Source: Adenanthera pavonina (Eukaryota > Streptophyta > Magnoliopsida > Fabales > Fabaceae). From it: a stretch of 64,000 bases of DNA. Within the stretch, counting starts at the first letter, position 1, and each line of letters begins with the position of its first letter. Below, in pieces: positions 38,061 through 51,035 of this stretch. The translations under genes and the position numbers were made by a program. Under the pieces are notes generated by a model. It was not told the DNA's origin. It worked only from the letters and a program-made list of their open reading frames with translations, and searched no databases. The stretch lies in contig JAIVEN010000004.1 of the NCBI GenBank assembly GCA_026686845.1, positions 10,882,827 through 10,946,826 on the forward strand. The letters are read 5' to 3'.

Positions 38061-39847
38061 CTGCAGTGAACAGGAGCAAAAGCAGAAGCAGAGTCACTAA
38101 AGTTTTATTTATTTCTTGAAAGTACTAAATAATCAGTTTCATCTTTCAATCATCATGGGCTTGTTAAACTTTTGGTCCAAAGTTTAAGCCCAATGCCAAA
38201 AAAAATATTCACATTGATTCTTTTTTTTTTGGCCAATAATATTCACATTGATTCCAGTTGAGATTGGCCTCCATGAAGTAGGGGTGGGGTTGGATCGGGT
38301 GTACTTTCAACCAGTGGTCTGGTCTTGTAGGGGTCGGGTTTCAGTCCAAGAACCCGTGGCCTGGTCTGGTTTGGTCCGACCAGGTTGGTTGACCAAACTG
38401 GGTCAAACTGGTCCAATTCGGGCTGACCGAGTTGTGGACTGCTTGCCTTCCAATATACATAAAAACACCATAACAAGCAACACAAAAGCAAAGTAGTGAA
38501 ACAAACACCATATAAGCAGCACTATAAACACTATAACCAGCAAAGTAGCAAAATAAACACTATAACTAGCAATCAAGTACTCCATACTCCAATGGAGCAC
38601 TTAACAAGATGAGAGTAAAACAATTGTCATTACTAAGATAAAAATTGTGTTTGGCATGCCTATGCATAAGTTATATGTCAAAGAGGAGAGCCACCACCAA
38701 TTGAAGCATGGCCTTCTTTGCTCTCTAGCGCTCTTAAAACAGACACAAACTAGGCTGAAGGCTTTTGAAGGAAACCAAACAACCTTGGCAACCGTATAAT
38801 ATCCTATATTATAATGAATAAGAAATAGAAAATTATTTACTAATATCATTTCAAAGGGACTAAATTTGAAAAAAAAAAAAAAGTTCAGCTTAGATGTACG
38901 GGTGTGAAAGATAGAATATTACTGGGCAAAAAGGTTAAACAAAAATGGCTGCACATCTTCAAAAGTCTCATGACCTACAAGTTAGACAAGAAGAGAATAA
39001 AGATAGCATAAGTTTAATCATCCAGACATATGATTATTTTGCACAAGTTTTCATACAAGAACGCTGATTGTGATCTCAAATTTTTCAACCTCATAAGCAT
39101 GCTGGTAATGTTATCAACATTGTAGCAATGTTCAGTTCTTCACTCATCCTGGTCAGGGAATGAGTTTGGATGTGAAATGGATCTTATATAGGTTATAATA
39201 GGTCTTATTGAAATGTTCAAGTGCTCTTTGATCTTTCAAAGTTATTAAAACTAAACTATTTAGATGCTCATAGGATTAGGAAAGGAATTTTATCGAATAA
39301 ATATATTGATAGATGCATAATATTGAGCAGAGTTGAAAGAATTTCAGTCCAGATTTTTACCATTCCTAGCAAATTTACATTAAAACATAGAAAAACGCAA
39401 GTGCACCGAAGAAACGGGAAGAAAAGACCTGACTCTATCAGGGACAGCCGAATCGAACAAACGTATAAAGCAGCATATAAAAGCCACAGAGCTGGTTTGC
39501 AAAGAAATAAAAGTGTTTGGCACATTTTCTTTCAAGCATTATCACAAACACATTTCGGGCATGACTTGCAAGACGAACAGAATTTTCAGAGAAAAACTGG
39601 ACTAAGCGATGTTACCTAAGGATAAGGAGGGGGCTTGAGAGCTAACAAAAAGTGCCGGTGCAGGAAGGTGATGTACGCCGCCGTACATTCAAGCTACAAG
39701 AAATGGAAGGAAAAGTTAAAGCTTGCGAATTATCTCACTTTAGCAACGCTAAGGGAGGGAGGAGAAAGCCACCAACATACCAGCGGGATTGAGGAAGAAT
39801 GAAGCCCTCAAACCAATAAACGCGACGCCGCAAAGAATGAAGCTCAC
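38061..39847 (-). other. Probable 5' UTR intron of the mini-RNase III gene
   Basis: Upstream of the ATG at 38025 the minus strand has a long pyrimidine tract (CTCTGCTTCTGCTTTTGC) and TTCACTGCAG ending at 38061, a strong acceptor. The in-frame ATG at 38097 lies upstream of that tract, so it is probably intronic. A donor GAG|GTGAGC at 39848/39847 could pair with it, with an optional small exon at about 39,615-39,700 (TTCTTGTAG acceptor, CCTTAG|GTAAC donor). Confidence 0.5.
38279..38445. mobile_element. hAT-like MITE fragment
   Basis: Starts TAGGGGTGGGGTTGGATCGGG, a common start of plant hAT MITEs, and is rich in GGTCTGGT, GGGTCGGG and GACC motifs like the element at 13,103. The right end and TSD were not found. 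It lies inside the putative 5' UTR intron. Confidence 0.4.
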
Positions 39848-40000
39848 CTCACTGTGAGGCGGTGGATGGCCATGGCTGGCAGCGTAGCAGATGGCATGGC
39901 GAAACGAGAAGATAGGAGGCGAAATGGAAGGGGAGATTGGCAAGGCAAGGCAACGAGTGGAGGGTTCTTGATGAAAGCGATGGACGCAAGGCAGAGCAGG
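39848..40000 (-). other. Candidate first (leader) exon of the mini-RNase III transcript
   Basis: This C-rich minus-strand stretch stands out from its AT-rich surroundings and ends at a consensus donor. It includes two in-frame ATGs (MPSATLPAMAIHRL) with no recognisable product, which would act as an upstream ORF if transcribed. It could instead be the first exon of an unidentified short gene. Confidence 0.3.
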
Positions 40001-40842
40001 GAAGCGAGTGTCCGATGGAGGTGAAGTTATACTGTTATTTTAAAAGTTAATTAATAAAATTAAAATTATATATAAATTATTAAAAAAAATTAACAGACCA
40101 GCTTTAATAGGCTTGTTTATTGGTATAAGCCAAGCCTATTTATTCAAATGGATATAAATACATTTATGTCCTGCCAGGTTGATGGTCCTTGATAAGGGGT
40201 AAAATCTACTCTCCCCCTTATTATTGCTTGATTCTTTTTTCTTAAAAAATTCTGGATTTTTTCCCTTTGCCAATGTAACCCTAATAGCAAACATATTCCT
40301 TTTTTTTTCTTTTTTTTATGCAATAAAATGTTCCCTTAAAAAAACCAAACTGATAGACCCAAATTTAACCACGATCTTACATTGTAGACGAAGATACAAA
40401 ACACAGACATTGGAATGAGAGTCTCCAAATATAAATCTTCAAATTTTAAGACCAGATTGCTATAAAGATTTTATTTTTTACCTAAAGGAACTTATATAAT
40501 TGCAATAAAATCTGAAAAAGTCTACAAACTAAACAGCAGTAGAAGCATAGGAAACTTTGCTTGCGTTTTTTTTTGGGAATAACAAAGGAACTTTCATTCA
40601 ATGATAAAAAACGAGAGCTGTACAAACCAAGCCCAAAGGGCAACAAAAAGATGAAACATATAAGAAGCTAATAGTTTTGATGTTGATAGAAGAATTAATG
40701 AAATGGTCAAGTAAGGAAGAAATTGATAGAAGAATTTCATCAAAGGTGAAGGAATCTGGGTAAAAATCCTCCTGTTTCGAACCTCCCAGACTTTGCTTGC
40801 ATTTTTCCTTTACCTAAAACAATCAGCAATTGAAGATATTTT
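40001..40842. other. Intergenic, no gene
   Basis: AT-rich. At 40,565-40,670 a T-run followed by AATAACAAAGGAACTTTCATTCAATG resembles reversed 3' tails of plant LINEs, but there is no coding remnant to support it. Confidence 0.35.
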
Positions 40843-41791
40843 AGTTAGACTGGATTATCCAAGAGGGAGTGAATTGGACTTTTAAAATTTCTGCAACACA
40901 AAAAACAATATAACAGTATCAAATGAACTAAAAACAAAGCAAGTGCTTAAACATGAATAGAGAGGAAAAAACCAAACACAAAAAATTATCTTGATTAAGC
41001 CCTTTCACTTAACCTACATCGAATCTCCAAACTACCATTTGAGATTTGTCCACTCTCTTTACAAAATTCAAATGGGTTTTTGCAAAAATCACAGTATAAA
41101 ACCTAACTCACACTTGAGTTACAATCCTCTCTTCTACACCCTTACACAATATGATACAACTCTTTTAGTATTTCCCCATACTAAAACACATCTACCCAAA
41201 GAAGAATAAGTGTTTACAACACAATGAATCTCTCAAAAGGGTATATTGAAACAATGAAGCTCACTAAGTTTCAGCTAGAGAGGTAAGTGAGGTATGAATG
41301 CTAAAAAATTAATCAAACAACACTTTTGCACTTTCAATACTTAATTTCGTTACCAATTAGTCTTAATGAGGTTCTGTTTATAGTTTTTCAGGCTAAACTA
41401 GTCATTAGAAACCAATTCTAGACGTCACTCTATGGAACTAGCTGTTATCTGGCTGTATTAAATGCACTTGCCAGAGCTTAAACGTTCAAGACATTCATCA
41501 TGAACATTTATCGTGGTTGGCTAGGATAGGTTTCTTAAGACTGAGAACCTCAATGAATGTTTAAGAAAACTCTTTTTGTTTATTGTGCTTGCTCAAGCAT
41601 ATCAAGACAAGATTAAATGAAATTGAGCATGTTAACCATTATCTACACTCTGATCCTAAAAGAGAAAGTAATATAGATTGCAACAATAAAACTTGGTCTT
41701 CTCTTAGTCATTTATTCATGTTGCTTCTTGAAACATCTTCCATTTGTCTCCATTTGTTTTGCAATCATCAAAATACATAGATACTCCAACA
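40843..41791 (-). repeat. Lone LTR of a second Sirevirus-like family
   Basis: The left end GTTAGACTGGATTATCCAAGAGG and GAGTGAATTGG parallel the LTR starts of A and B, and the right end is ACTCCAACA. It is followed by a PPT (minus AAAAATGGGGAGAA) at 41792-41806 and a second purine tract near 41861, so it is the 3' LTR of a leftward element. About 949 bp; shorter and diverged from A/B. Confidence 0.75.
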
Positions 41792-42655
41792 TTCTCCCCA
41801 TTTTTAATAATAACAAAACACTCAATCAAAAGATTAGTATTAGGGATTGCTTGTGAAAGCTCCCCCTAAATTAAAGCATAATTGAAAGTCATAAACTTGG
41901 AAGATGTAAAAGAACAATCACACACACACACACATATATATATTCAAATCAAGATTCAATACAATTTAGCATAGTATATGAGATTTAGAGTTTAGTACAA
42001 AGTTCAGCATAGTTCAAAACATCATAGCAAAATAGATAAAAAAAACTATTCCTATCTCAAACACATCACCATAAAAGATTAAAAATCATTTCACTATAGT
42101 TCGACTCCTTTACTCCTCTACTCCCCCTTTTAGTCACTAGTAGAAAAGGGTTTCAAGATTCTATAGGATCATTTGCTGCATGAGACTTGTGAAGAGCCTC
42201 TTTTTCTTCCTTGGTCAAGGGCTTCTTCTTAGCAACAGACTTCTTCCTTACTATGGATGCTGCATTAAATACAAATTGAGGCTTCTACTAAATGGAGGCA
42301 AACAAATTGCTAAACATGAGCTTTTTTTTTGCCAAAATCAATGGGCTTAACTTATGCTGGAACAAACAAATCAAGAATCTTATGATCTTTACAGTTGTGT
42401 AGAAACCTTCGTTCCCCTAACAAGAGGTGAAGGGGAATCTCATCCTTATCAAGATATGATTGATCAAGTTTGATCCCTTTTAAATAGACATTGGATTGTT
42501 AGTGTTTATTATGTCTTAAGCGAAGTGAATCATCTAGCTCATACTCTGAATAGATTTACATAGGATAATAGCTCATATTTTTGTATCTTTGATCAACCAC
42601 CACAAGGTGGGGAATGATGAAAGAATCATATAACTAGTTTGAAAGATCCATGTTT
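41792..42655 (-). pseudogene. Internal remnant of the second Sirevirus-like family
   Basis: Broken minus-strand frames include a Lys-rich KKPLTKEEKEALHKSH piece (about 42,230) that matches the basic tail position of ORF3, and a stretch with GIKLDQSYLDKDEIPLHLLLG (about 42,470) of unknown identity. No pol is seen. The last bases before 42,660 may belong to the Helitron remnant that continues at 45,111. Confidence 0.45.
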
Positions 42656-42660
42656 GGATA

Positions 42661-45110
42661 TGTAATGCCCCTCATGATATTTTTCTTGGCATTGTGTTCA
42701 GGACTGGAGGAATCAGGACGGAGGAAGGCTCAAGTGGAGTCCGGAAGAGCTCCACGCCGCGGCGAGAAACTTTCCAGTGGCATTGTTCTGGATTATTTGG
42801 TGGAGCCGCGGTGAGAGTCAGAAAAATTGTTTAAATCCGGATTAGTCGGAAGCGAAAGAAAGAAAGGAAATGAAGGGAGCGACGCAAAGAGACGAGGAGC
42901 CGTGCTAGGGTTCGGCATTTTCGGTGTCCCAGAGTGATTCTCGTCCATCGGGAGCTTGGATTCAAGTTGGTAAGCATTCCCTACTCCTCTCTCTCCATTT
43001 TCTTCGGTTGAAATTTGGGATTTCTAGTTGTATGGTTGGATTTCCGGTTTGGGGTGAAATCCACCGATTGAAATGGATGTTTTGGGGTTAAGGAAGTGTG
43101 TTTTGAGGTTCTTGTTACTCGAATGTGAGTTTTGAAGGGATTATGGGTGTTTAGAGCTTAATCTTAGGTTGTCTTTGGTAATGGCTCTTAGGAATTCAAG
43201 GTGTCTGAGGTTGTGTGGTGTTTGAGTAATCCCTAAGAGCTTATTGATGCATAAAAAGGGTGTTGGAACCTTGGGTTAGGTTAATGTGGTAGAATTGTGA
43301 GGTTTGATTTGTTGGTATATTGTGCTAATGGAAGAATTGTGACATGATAAAGGTTGTTGGCCAAGCGAGAGGGGTTCATGCGTACTGAACAGTTCAAGGA
43401 AGCTTGTGGAACTCGTGTGTGTGTGGTAACGACAATTGAGGTAACCGGATGTTTGTTTTATGTGATTATATGTTGATATGTATATGTACGTATATGCATG
43501 TTCATTTTCATACCACGATATTGATTGTGTGTGTGTATAGTTTTCTACATATCGTGGTATGCACGACTTGTTGATGTATGATGATTGTATATGTTATGAT
43601 GTGTAGCATCCCCATACTATCGCATGCTAGCATGTCCATATGATATATGATATGATGGTATATATATATGTATGTAGAGGCATGTTGGCATGACATTGAT
43701 ATCATCACCATATGATTGCATAGTGAGAAATGGATGACGAGGTGATGATGATGAGATATGATGTGATAAATATCCCTATCGCTAAATCCTCTCCATGGGA
43801 GAGCCAGGCGGCAGAGGACATGATATGATATGATATCCCTGTCACTAAATCCTCTCCTAGGGGGAGCCAGGTGACTGTGGATTTGGGGATGCACCTTCTC
43901 TAAATCACCATCAATTCGTGATGGTCCAGGGGAAGGAGAGCCACGGTCCGAACTCTAGTGTAACCATTGGCCCGGTTGCATTAGGGTAAGGTGAGCTTGG
44001 TAATATCCTGGAATCGGTCTTCACCGACTGTTGGAAGGGAATCATCTATTGAATGTCTTATGATGACGATAGTTCGTGGTTCTAGCCATGTATGAGGGAG
44101 AACATGCATACCATTCATTAGCATTGCATTGCACGACTGTGTGGATCAGTATATATATATTAGTGTGTGTGGTTGTTCCCGGTTACTGAGACATTGTCTC
44201 ACCCCCTCTCCCATAAACTAACCTTTCAGGTGACGGTTCTGGCACTAGTCCGGAGAAGACGCGGGAGTAGCTGTGTACGTGGGAATAGTCTATGTATTGT
44301 GTTTATGTTGTATTAGTATCTTGTGCCAAGTAGGATAGCATGGTTTGTAATGGATAATGTTATGATTGAGACTGGCTATGTATAGATGTTTATGTATGTG
44401 GTATGTATGGTTGAATGTTGTTGAGAAGTATGTGTGACAGTTTTGGTAAGTCCAGAGTGTTGTTGGGCCTTGTTGGTTTGCATAAGGGCTTGTAGCCCAT
44501 TTGGTCAGGTTGGGTTCCAAGAGGTCAAATCTCAGAGGAGTGGTTCCTTTGAGGTAAAACCTGTTTGAACAGGTTGGTTTGGGGGTTTTGGACCTGTACG
44601 AATGGTCTCTGAGCGACCAGTTGCCTTTGGTGGCAATTGGAGGTGGCTAGTGGTGAGTTTTGGTCAACAAGTGGCAAAAACGGCGTCAAGGGTCCAGAAT
44701 CTCCATACGGAGTTGGATTAAGGTAAAAGTGGTGTCCTTGGATAGATGGAGACTAGATTGACTTGTAGGAGTTGGATTCGAGTCAATCGGAGGTCGGAGC
44801 ATAAAGTTATGCGCGTCGGAAGTTCGCCCTAAATGTTGAAGTTGTTGATGTGGTGTATCAGCAAGGGGGCGCCGCGGCACCAGGAGTTTAGGCCGCGGCG
44901 CCAGACTCCCAGCAGCGATGTTGAGACAGGGGAGGTTGGAGCCGCGGCGGTACTGTAGCGGCCGCGGCCCCAGCCCAGTTTTTGGATATTTTAAGTTGTT
45001 TCCGCTGTGTTTATGATTATGGAGAGTTGTTTGAGATGTCAGGGTTGTGTAGGGTAGTAATTTCGGAAGTTTTGGTTAAGTATGGAGGCGTGTGGAGTGA
45101 GGTTGTTACA
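42661..45110 (+). mobile_element. 2.45-kb solo LTR with 5-bp TSD
   Basis: Starts TGTAATGCCCC and ends GAGGTTGTTACA, flanked by identical GGATA at 42656-42660 and 45111-45115. Inside are duplicated segments (ATCCCTATCGCTAAATCCTC near 43,770 and ATCCCTGTCACTAAATCCTC near 43,831) and a GAGACATTGTCTCACCCCC motif near 44,188. No coding region is present. Length and TGTAA(T/C)xCCC start suggest Ty3-gypsy (Tekay/Del or related), not proven. Confidence 0.85.
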
Positions 45111-46830
45111 GGATACTATAGTTGTGGGAAATCAACAAGGCTTCTGCCATTAGATTGTAGCACTTTTTAGTCTCACAAAAAGCAAAATTTTTCAATTCAT
45201 TGTATGAAAGTTGCAATCCTGCAAAATTATAATCATATGTGAGTTAGCTCAAAACCTAAATACTATAAAAGACTATTAAATGTGTATATATATATGCTTT
45301 TTAATGTATATAAGTTGGAAAACAACATATTGATATGAATGGTTATATTCATTCATGGCCCGTAATATTTCTTTGTGAATAGAGGATATCATCAGGCAAT
45401 ACATTCTAGATTCTTTCCCATACAATCTCAGGCATTGACATAGCTTTACACACAAGCAATGTGCAAAACAAATAGTAGTTGGGGCCCATTGACTTGCCTA
45501 TAATGTACCAACTATGTACTTTCTATCATTATCTAATAAACCATGAGCATAACATGCATTTCTAAATGATGGATATAAAACACCATTCATGATTCTAAGA
45601 TCTTCATAAGAAGTTATCCCTTTCACAATTGTGAACATTAGATGCAGATAGTAAGGTTTTCCACTTCCAGGCGGTGTGAAGTATAATCTTCCAATAGAAA
45701 AACCTGGCTACCTAGGTTTACATTCATGGGAATCTCCCTTATACATATAATGAGAAGGAAATTCATAGTATGCTAACTACTTGGTTGCTGGGTACTTAAT
45801 ATTAGCATAGGTAAGAGATGGGAGGGGCTGTGGCCCCCTAACTTCCTGTATTTTCCCGTATGTATTTATATATATGCAACACAATAAATAATACATTTAC
45901 ACATTTGGCCCCTCCCCTCCAATACACACATACATGGATCACGTTATATATATATAATACACACACAATAAATAAATATAATGTATATATACTATATATT
46001 ATTGATATATTTAAATAAAAATAAAATATAATGTTCATATATAAATGTATTAAAAATATAAAATTTTAATATATTTTTTTACAATTTTTCTTAAAATTAA
46101 AATATTACATATATGGTTTCACTTTATATATATATATATTTTAATTTTTTAAAAAATTATATAGTTATACATAATTTATCATTTCATATTTTTTAGGTTA
46201 TAAAAATATTTTAAAATTTGATTATGATAAATATTAAAAATTTAATTAATAATACAAAATATATATATCATTTTTCAAAAACTTGGCCCTTATAGGATGG
46301 TTAGGCTACATCCACCCTTGCATACAAGAAACATGGTAGGCTTGTCAACATTGTATTTCACAACCTCTTCCAATGGCTCATCATCTTCAAATACAATTGA
46401 TTGTTGATTTGGTAGATGGAATGATAACCTTTCAACAGATGATTCCCTGAACTTTATTTCAAATGAAAGAATCCTCCAAACCACGTCACATGGAGAAATA
46501 TACACGATCATCACTTGAATTTCTCCTATTAGTATAGAAAGTTGCTGTAACCTTGTCATGGCCTTTATTAATAACATACTTGAAGAGATGCTTGATTGAC
46601 TTAGCCTGATTGCATTTCTCAACAGTAATGTGAGCATTGTATTTCAATAATAAATATGCATTGAATGGATCACATATCTATTATCTAAACAAATGCCATT
46701 TTTCAAGATACAATAACCATTATCTGTTCTTCTATATCATGGACATCCTTCCTATCAATTATCGTGGTGGAATTTGTAACATACTCATTTCTATGGCTAT
46801 GTTTAAAAGGTGATTATGATGTGTTTTACA
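45111..46830 (-). pseudogene. Helitron Rep/helicase remnant
   Basis: On minus, with frameshifts: DNRYVIHSMHIYY and KYNAHITVEKCNQAKSIKHL then FKYVINKGHDKVTA (about 46,690-46,540), YISPCDVVWRILSFEI and SVERLSFHLPNQQSIVFEDD (46,505-46,380), and further left KGITSYEDLRIMNGVLYPSF then RNACYAHGLLDNDRKYI (about 45,630-45,510). The order and motifs match plant RepHel proteins, where such sequence lies between the replication initiator and helicase domains. Just left, LQSNGRSLVDFPQ (about 45,160) also fits and continues past the solo LTR at 42,660, so the LTR appears to have inserted into the Helitron. No catalytic HUH or Walker motifs were identified; ends not found. Confidence 0.75.
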
Positions 46831-47390
46831 TGAAGGTGCTAAAAAGTATGATTGCAAAAAGTTGTCAAATATGATATATGTTTAATTAGCATGAAGGGCA
46901 AAATAGTTATTTCACAAGTTTTGATCCTTAATTGAAATAAACTCACCATGAGGTCCTTAGTAGGAATTAATTTTAAAGATAAGAATTATGCAATATACCT
47001 GTTAAAATCAACTTCTTAATGTGCTGAGCCCAATGGAAAAAGTATAAGGTGACCAAGAAGTCTACATTGAAAAATAAGCAAATTTGAAAATATGGGATAC
47101 TAAAGAGACAATGGCCCCATGGGAGTTAAAAGTGAATAGTAAAAGGGTTTGGGCCATATAAGTAAATACTTTCCGATAGATGAAATATACAGTGATAAAT
47201 CTTAAACCTAGTATAATTTTGTAATATATCTAATTTTTATGGATATCATAACCTACGTAAAGGAAGTATAATTTAGTGGAAAATAATATTAAAGGTAAAA
47301 TGGCAATTTAATGAGTCTAGTTCGTAGTTGGAATTAAGCTAATAGGTCCCTAATAGGAAATAATTCTAGAACTAATAGCATGAAGCCTAG
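46831..47390. other. Left flank of element B, possible old gypsy LTR sequence
   Basis: AT-rich, with phrases such as AAGGGCAAAATAGTTATTTC and CCTAATAGGAAATAATTC that are common in long plant gypsy LTRs. The right flank of element B (63,139-64,000) has the same style. Weak evidence; no gene visible. Confidence 0.3.
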
Positions 47391-47395
47391 CTTAA

Positions 47396-48978
47396 TGTTA
47401 GATATGCTGGCTTCTCAAGAGGGGGTGAATTGAGAAGATTAAATTTTTTTGCAAAAGTGTTAGAGAATAGTGAAAGCAAGAGTGACAGTAAAATCAGAGT
47501 ATAAAATATAACCAAGTGAAAAACAAGATAAGGGAAGAGAAGACACAAATATTTATCCTGGTTCGGTGTTTTTCTCTTGACCTACGTCCAATCCTCAAGC
47601 TACCACTTGAGATTTTCCACTATCTTACAAGAATTCGGTGGGCTTGTTGCAATGCCTTAGTACAACTTGATGCTCTGTTCCAAGAGCTTATAATCTCACT
47701 CTCTGCATTTTAGTTAAGTGCTTCCTAAATCTCTTATGAAATCTCCTTACAAGAAAATCTTTCTTTTAGACGAAGATAAGATTGATTACAGTAAATGAAC
47801 TCTCTAATTTAGAGTGTATATGAAAGTTAAAGTACAAGATATGAAGTATGTGAGAGCAGAAGACTTTTACTCAAGAAATTTGTAGAGTTTTTGTATATAC
47901 AATGTAAAATCAATACCCACATCTTCAAATGAAGTTCTATTTATAGATTTATGTCTTAACTATACGGTAGAGACAAGATCTAGCCGTTAGAGATGTTACC
48001 TAACAGTTACTCTGAAAAACTATCCATTCACTAACCGCATTTAATGCGTTTGACATTCAAAGTTCAAAATTTGGTGTGTCAACAAACGAATTTCACAGAG
48101 ACTGTAAGCTAAAGACTTTAACGTTGAACCTCAAAGTTTGTCTGTTCTAAAGCAAAGTTTGAATTTTCATCTTTGGCAAATATTTCAATGTTGGAACATA
48201 CCAATTTTCAAATTTAAAGTTCTTCTGGTAAGTATGAATAGTTGTTCCATATTGCTATAGTGCCTTCGAAGTTCAAATTTTGGTGTCCAAAATTTGTCTG
48301 TCAGTGGGCAGCTCAATAGGTATAATAGTTCTTCTTTTCAAAATTTGAATTTTCAAATACCAAAGTTCTTCTGTCAGATAGATCTCTTATCAAACCTAAT
48401 TCAAAATTTGAATTTCTGAATACTAAAATTCATATGTCAAAAGACTATCATAACAGACTTGCAAATTATCTTTCCAAAGTTAAAATTTTCAAAATTAAAG
48501 TTCGTCTGTCAAAGGACTAACTTAGAAATTTTTTTAAACTTTATTTTCAGATGAACTTTGACATATCTTCAGACAAAATTTTCATTTTTCATAGTTTGTG
48601 TTTTACTCGAAATTCAAATTTTCAAAGATGAAATTTGTTAGTCAGAGGGACCTCTTTTTTAACTAACATATTTTCACTCCGAAGTTCAAATTTCAGGTAT
48701 CAAAATTCAAATTTTCAAAGTAACAAATCAAGTTTAACACTTTCAAAATTTATTTGATAGTGAGTATTTTTTAAATACTTCATAAGTTATCGTAAAAACA
48801 CATTTTTAACATATTCTTTTGCAAGATCAAAGTCTTTTACTCATTTGAATTCAATAAGAAATCCTATATCTAATCTTATACTTGTTTTTCTTGGATTTCT
48901 TGAGATTTTTTGTACACCTTTGATATCTTCCTTCCAAGCTCTAGTTGGTTTGAAATCGTCAAAACACTTGATTCAACA
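47396..48978 (-). repeat. Element B 3' LTR
   Basis: Bounded by TGTTAGATATG and TTGATTCAACA; 1583 bp. It keeps the TATA region (CTATAAATAG on minus, 47938-47948) that is deleted from the partner LTR. Directly inside is a PPT, AAAAAAGGGGGAGAA on minus, at about 48980-48994. Confidence 0.92.
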
Positions 48979-49244
48979 TTCTCCCCCTTTTTTATGATAA
49001 CAAAACAACTTGCAAACTGGATTAGTACTTGGGTTTGCTTCGAAGAGCTCCTTCTTAACATATGCATTAAAATTCAAAGATAAGTGCATCATATACAACA
49101 GATCAAATAGGGAATCTCATTAATTCATTCATAGTTTCAGTACAGAGATATGACATTGCAAACACAGAATTCAAAAGCAAGATTATCATTCATTTTAAAA
49201 GAAAAACAACACTACAAGAAAGACTAAGCAATCCTAAGATCTAA

Positions 49245-49325
49245 TCACTTCTTCTTGGGCTTGGACTTCTTACTATAGGCTTGACTAGATGGTTCTGTAG
49301 CAGATTTTCCAGTTTGCTCGAATGA
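49245..49325 (-). pseudogene. Element B ORF3 C-terminal remnant
   Basis: Minus strand reads EQTGKSATEPSSQAYSKKSK and then KPKKK-stop (TGA at 49247-49245), matching the C-terminal tail of ORF3 in element A. The rest of ORF3 lies beyond element C, from 54,403 on. Confidence 0.75.
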
Positions 49326-49329
49326 CTTC

Positions 49330-50980
49330 TATTGAATCAAGAGTTTTGATGATTCCAAACCAACATCCAAGAGCTTGGATTGAAGATATCAAAGGAGATC
49401 AAAGTGCTTCAAGTGAAGAATTTAAAGAGTATTTGCTGCTAGATCTTTTGTAGAATCTTTTGTTTTTAGTTATGATTGGGTAAAAGATTTTGATTTGAAG
49501 AAAAGATGTTTTCAAACCTTGATTTTATGATTATTTGAAAAATACCCACAAACAGACAAAGTTTGAAAGTTTAAACTGAACTGTCATGTTGGAAATTCGA
49601 ACTTCGCCTTTGGAAATTCGAATTTTGAGCTAAAACTGAATAAGTCTAAAGAGATGTCTCTCTGTCAGACGAATTTTGATTCTCCAAAATTTGAATTTTC
49701 ATCCAAGTCTGAAAGAAGCCTCTTAGTGACGACGAACTTTGAGTCTTCAAAATTCGAATTTCAGACAAATCACAACTTATGAAAATGGAAGAAATTCATC
49801 TAAAATAATGTTAAAGTTCATCTGAGATCAAGAATAATTTAAGTTTCAAAACTGCTTTCTGTCAGACGAACTTTGAACATTAAAATTCTAATTTCAGTGG
49901 CTATGTTTTTGAGTCTGTTGAAATAAAACACTGACATACGAATGACAAGTCTTGTAACATTCGAATGTTGAAACTAGTCTGAAAAGAGTCTCTCTGACAG
50001 ACGAATTTCACCCTTTCAAAATTCAAATTTCGAAGAAAGTGATCTACAGTGCCTCTTTGAACATTCAATGGACAGACGAATTTTGGGCTTCCAAAATTCG
50101 AATTTCGAAAGCACTGTAGAAAATTGAAAACACTGTTCACACTTAACCGAAAAACTTTCCTCTTGAAAATTCGTATGTCACATTGTGAAAATGTTTTGTA
50201 AGTTTCAAAATTCAAATTTCACTTCATGAACAGATGAACTTCGTGCTGTAACGTTAAAAGCTTTAACCTTCGGTTCCTTCGAAATTCATCTGTTGACCAA
50301 CCAAAATTCAAATTTCAGTATGTCAGAAGCATTAAATACGGTTAGTTAACGGATAGTTTTTCAGAGTAACCGTTGGATAACTTCCCCAACGGATAGATTA
50401 AGTCTCTAATGGACATTTGAGACCTAAATCTATAAATACAACAACATTTGAAGTTGTGGGTAACGAATCTAACTTGTATATACCGAATTTCTGTCAAAAC
50501 TTCTTCTCAAGAGCTTTTACCCTTTTAACTTTAATATCTGTACTTTAACCTTCATATCTACTCTATTCAAGAGAGTTATATCTTTGTAAACAATCTACTC
50601 TTCATCTAGAAGATAGATTTACTTGTGAGGGGAAATCACAAGGGGATTGGGAAGCACATTGTGAAAGTGCTTAGAGTGTTTGAGAGAGCTCCAGAAACAG
50701 AGCATACTCGTGTACTGTGGCATTAGCAAGAAGCCCGTTGAATTCTTGCTGTATAGTGGATAAATCTCAAGAGTTGTCTTGGGGACTGGACGTAGGTCAA
50801 GTGGATAGACCGAACTAGGATAAATCACTGAGTTTTCTTCTCCTTATCTTTACTTTTCACCTTGCTCTGTTTTATACGTTGCTTCCCTTACACTGTGCTG
50901 TCATCACCCATTTCATTTTGTGCAGAGAAATTTCAATCTTCCCAATTCACCCCCTTCTTGGGAAGTCAGCCTTACTAACA
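49330..50980 (+). repeat. Element C 5' LTR with TATA box
   Basis: 1651 bp from TATTGAATCAAGAG (TG changed to TA) to GCCTTACTAACA. A TATA box (TATAAATAC) lies at 50431-50439 in the same relative place as in A. Contains AAATTCGAATTT and CAGACGAA modules, e.g. near 49,613, 49,758 and 50,093. PBS AGTGGTATCAGAGCC follows at 50981-50995. Confidence 0.92.
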
Positions 50981-51035
50981 AGTGGTATCAGAGCCCGGAT
51001 TCCCATTCAAAGGATTTTACAGTCCGGGAACAAAG

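Noticed and set aside
38026..38097. Upstream in-frame ATG giving an N-terminus MTLLLLLLLF for the mini-RNase III
   Set aside because: It looked like a signal anchor but coincides with the pyrimidine tract and CAG of a strong splice acceptor, so it is more likely intronic.
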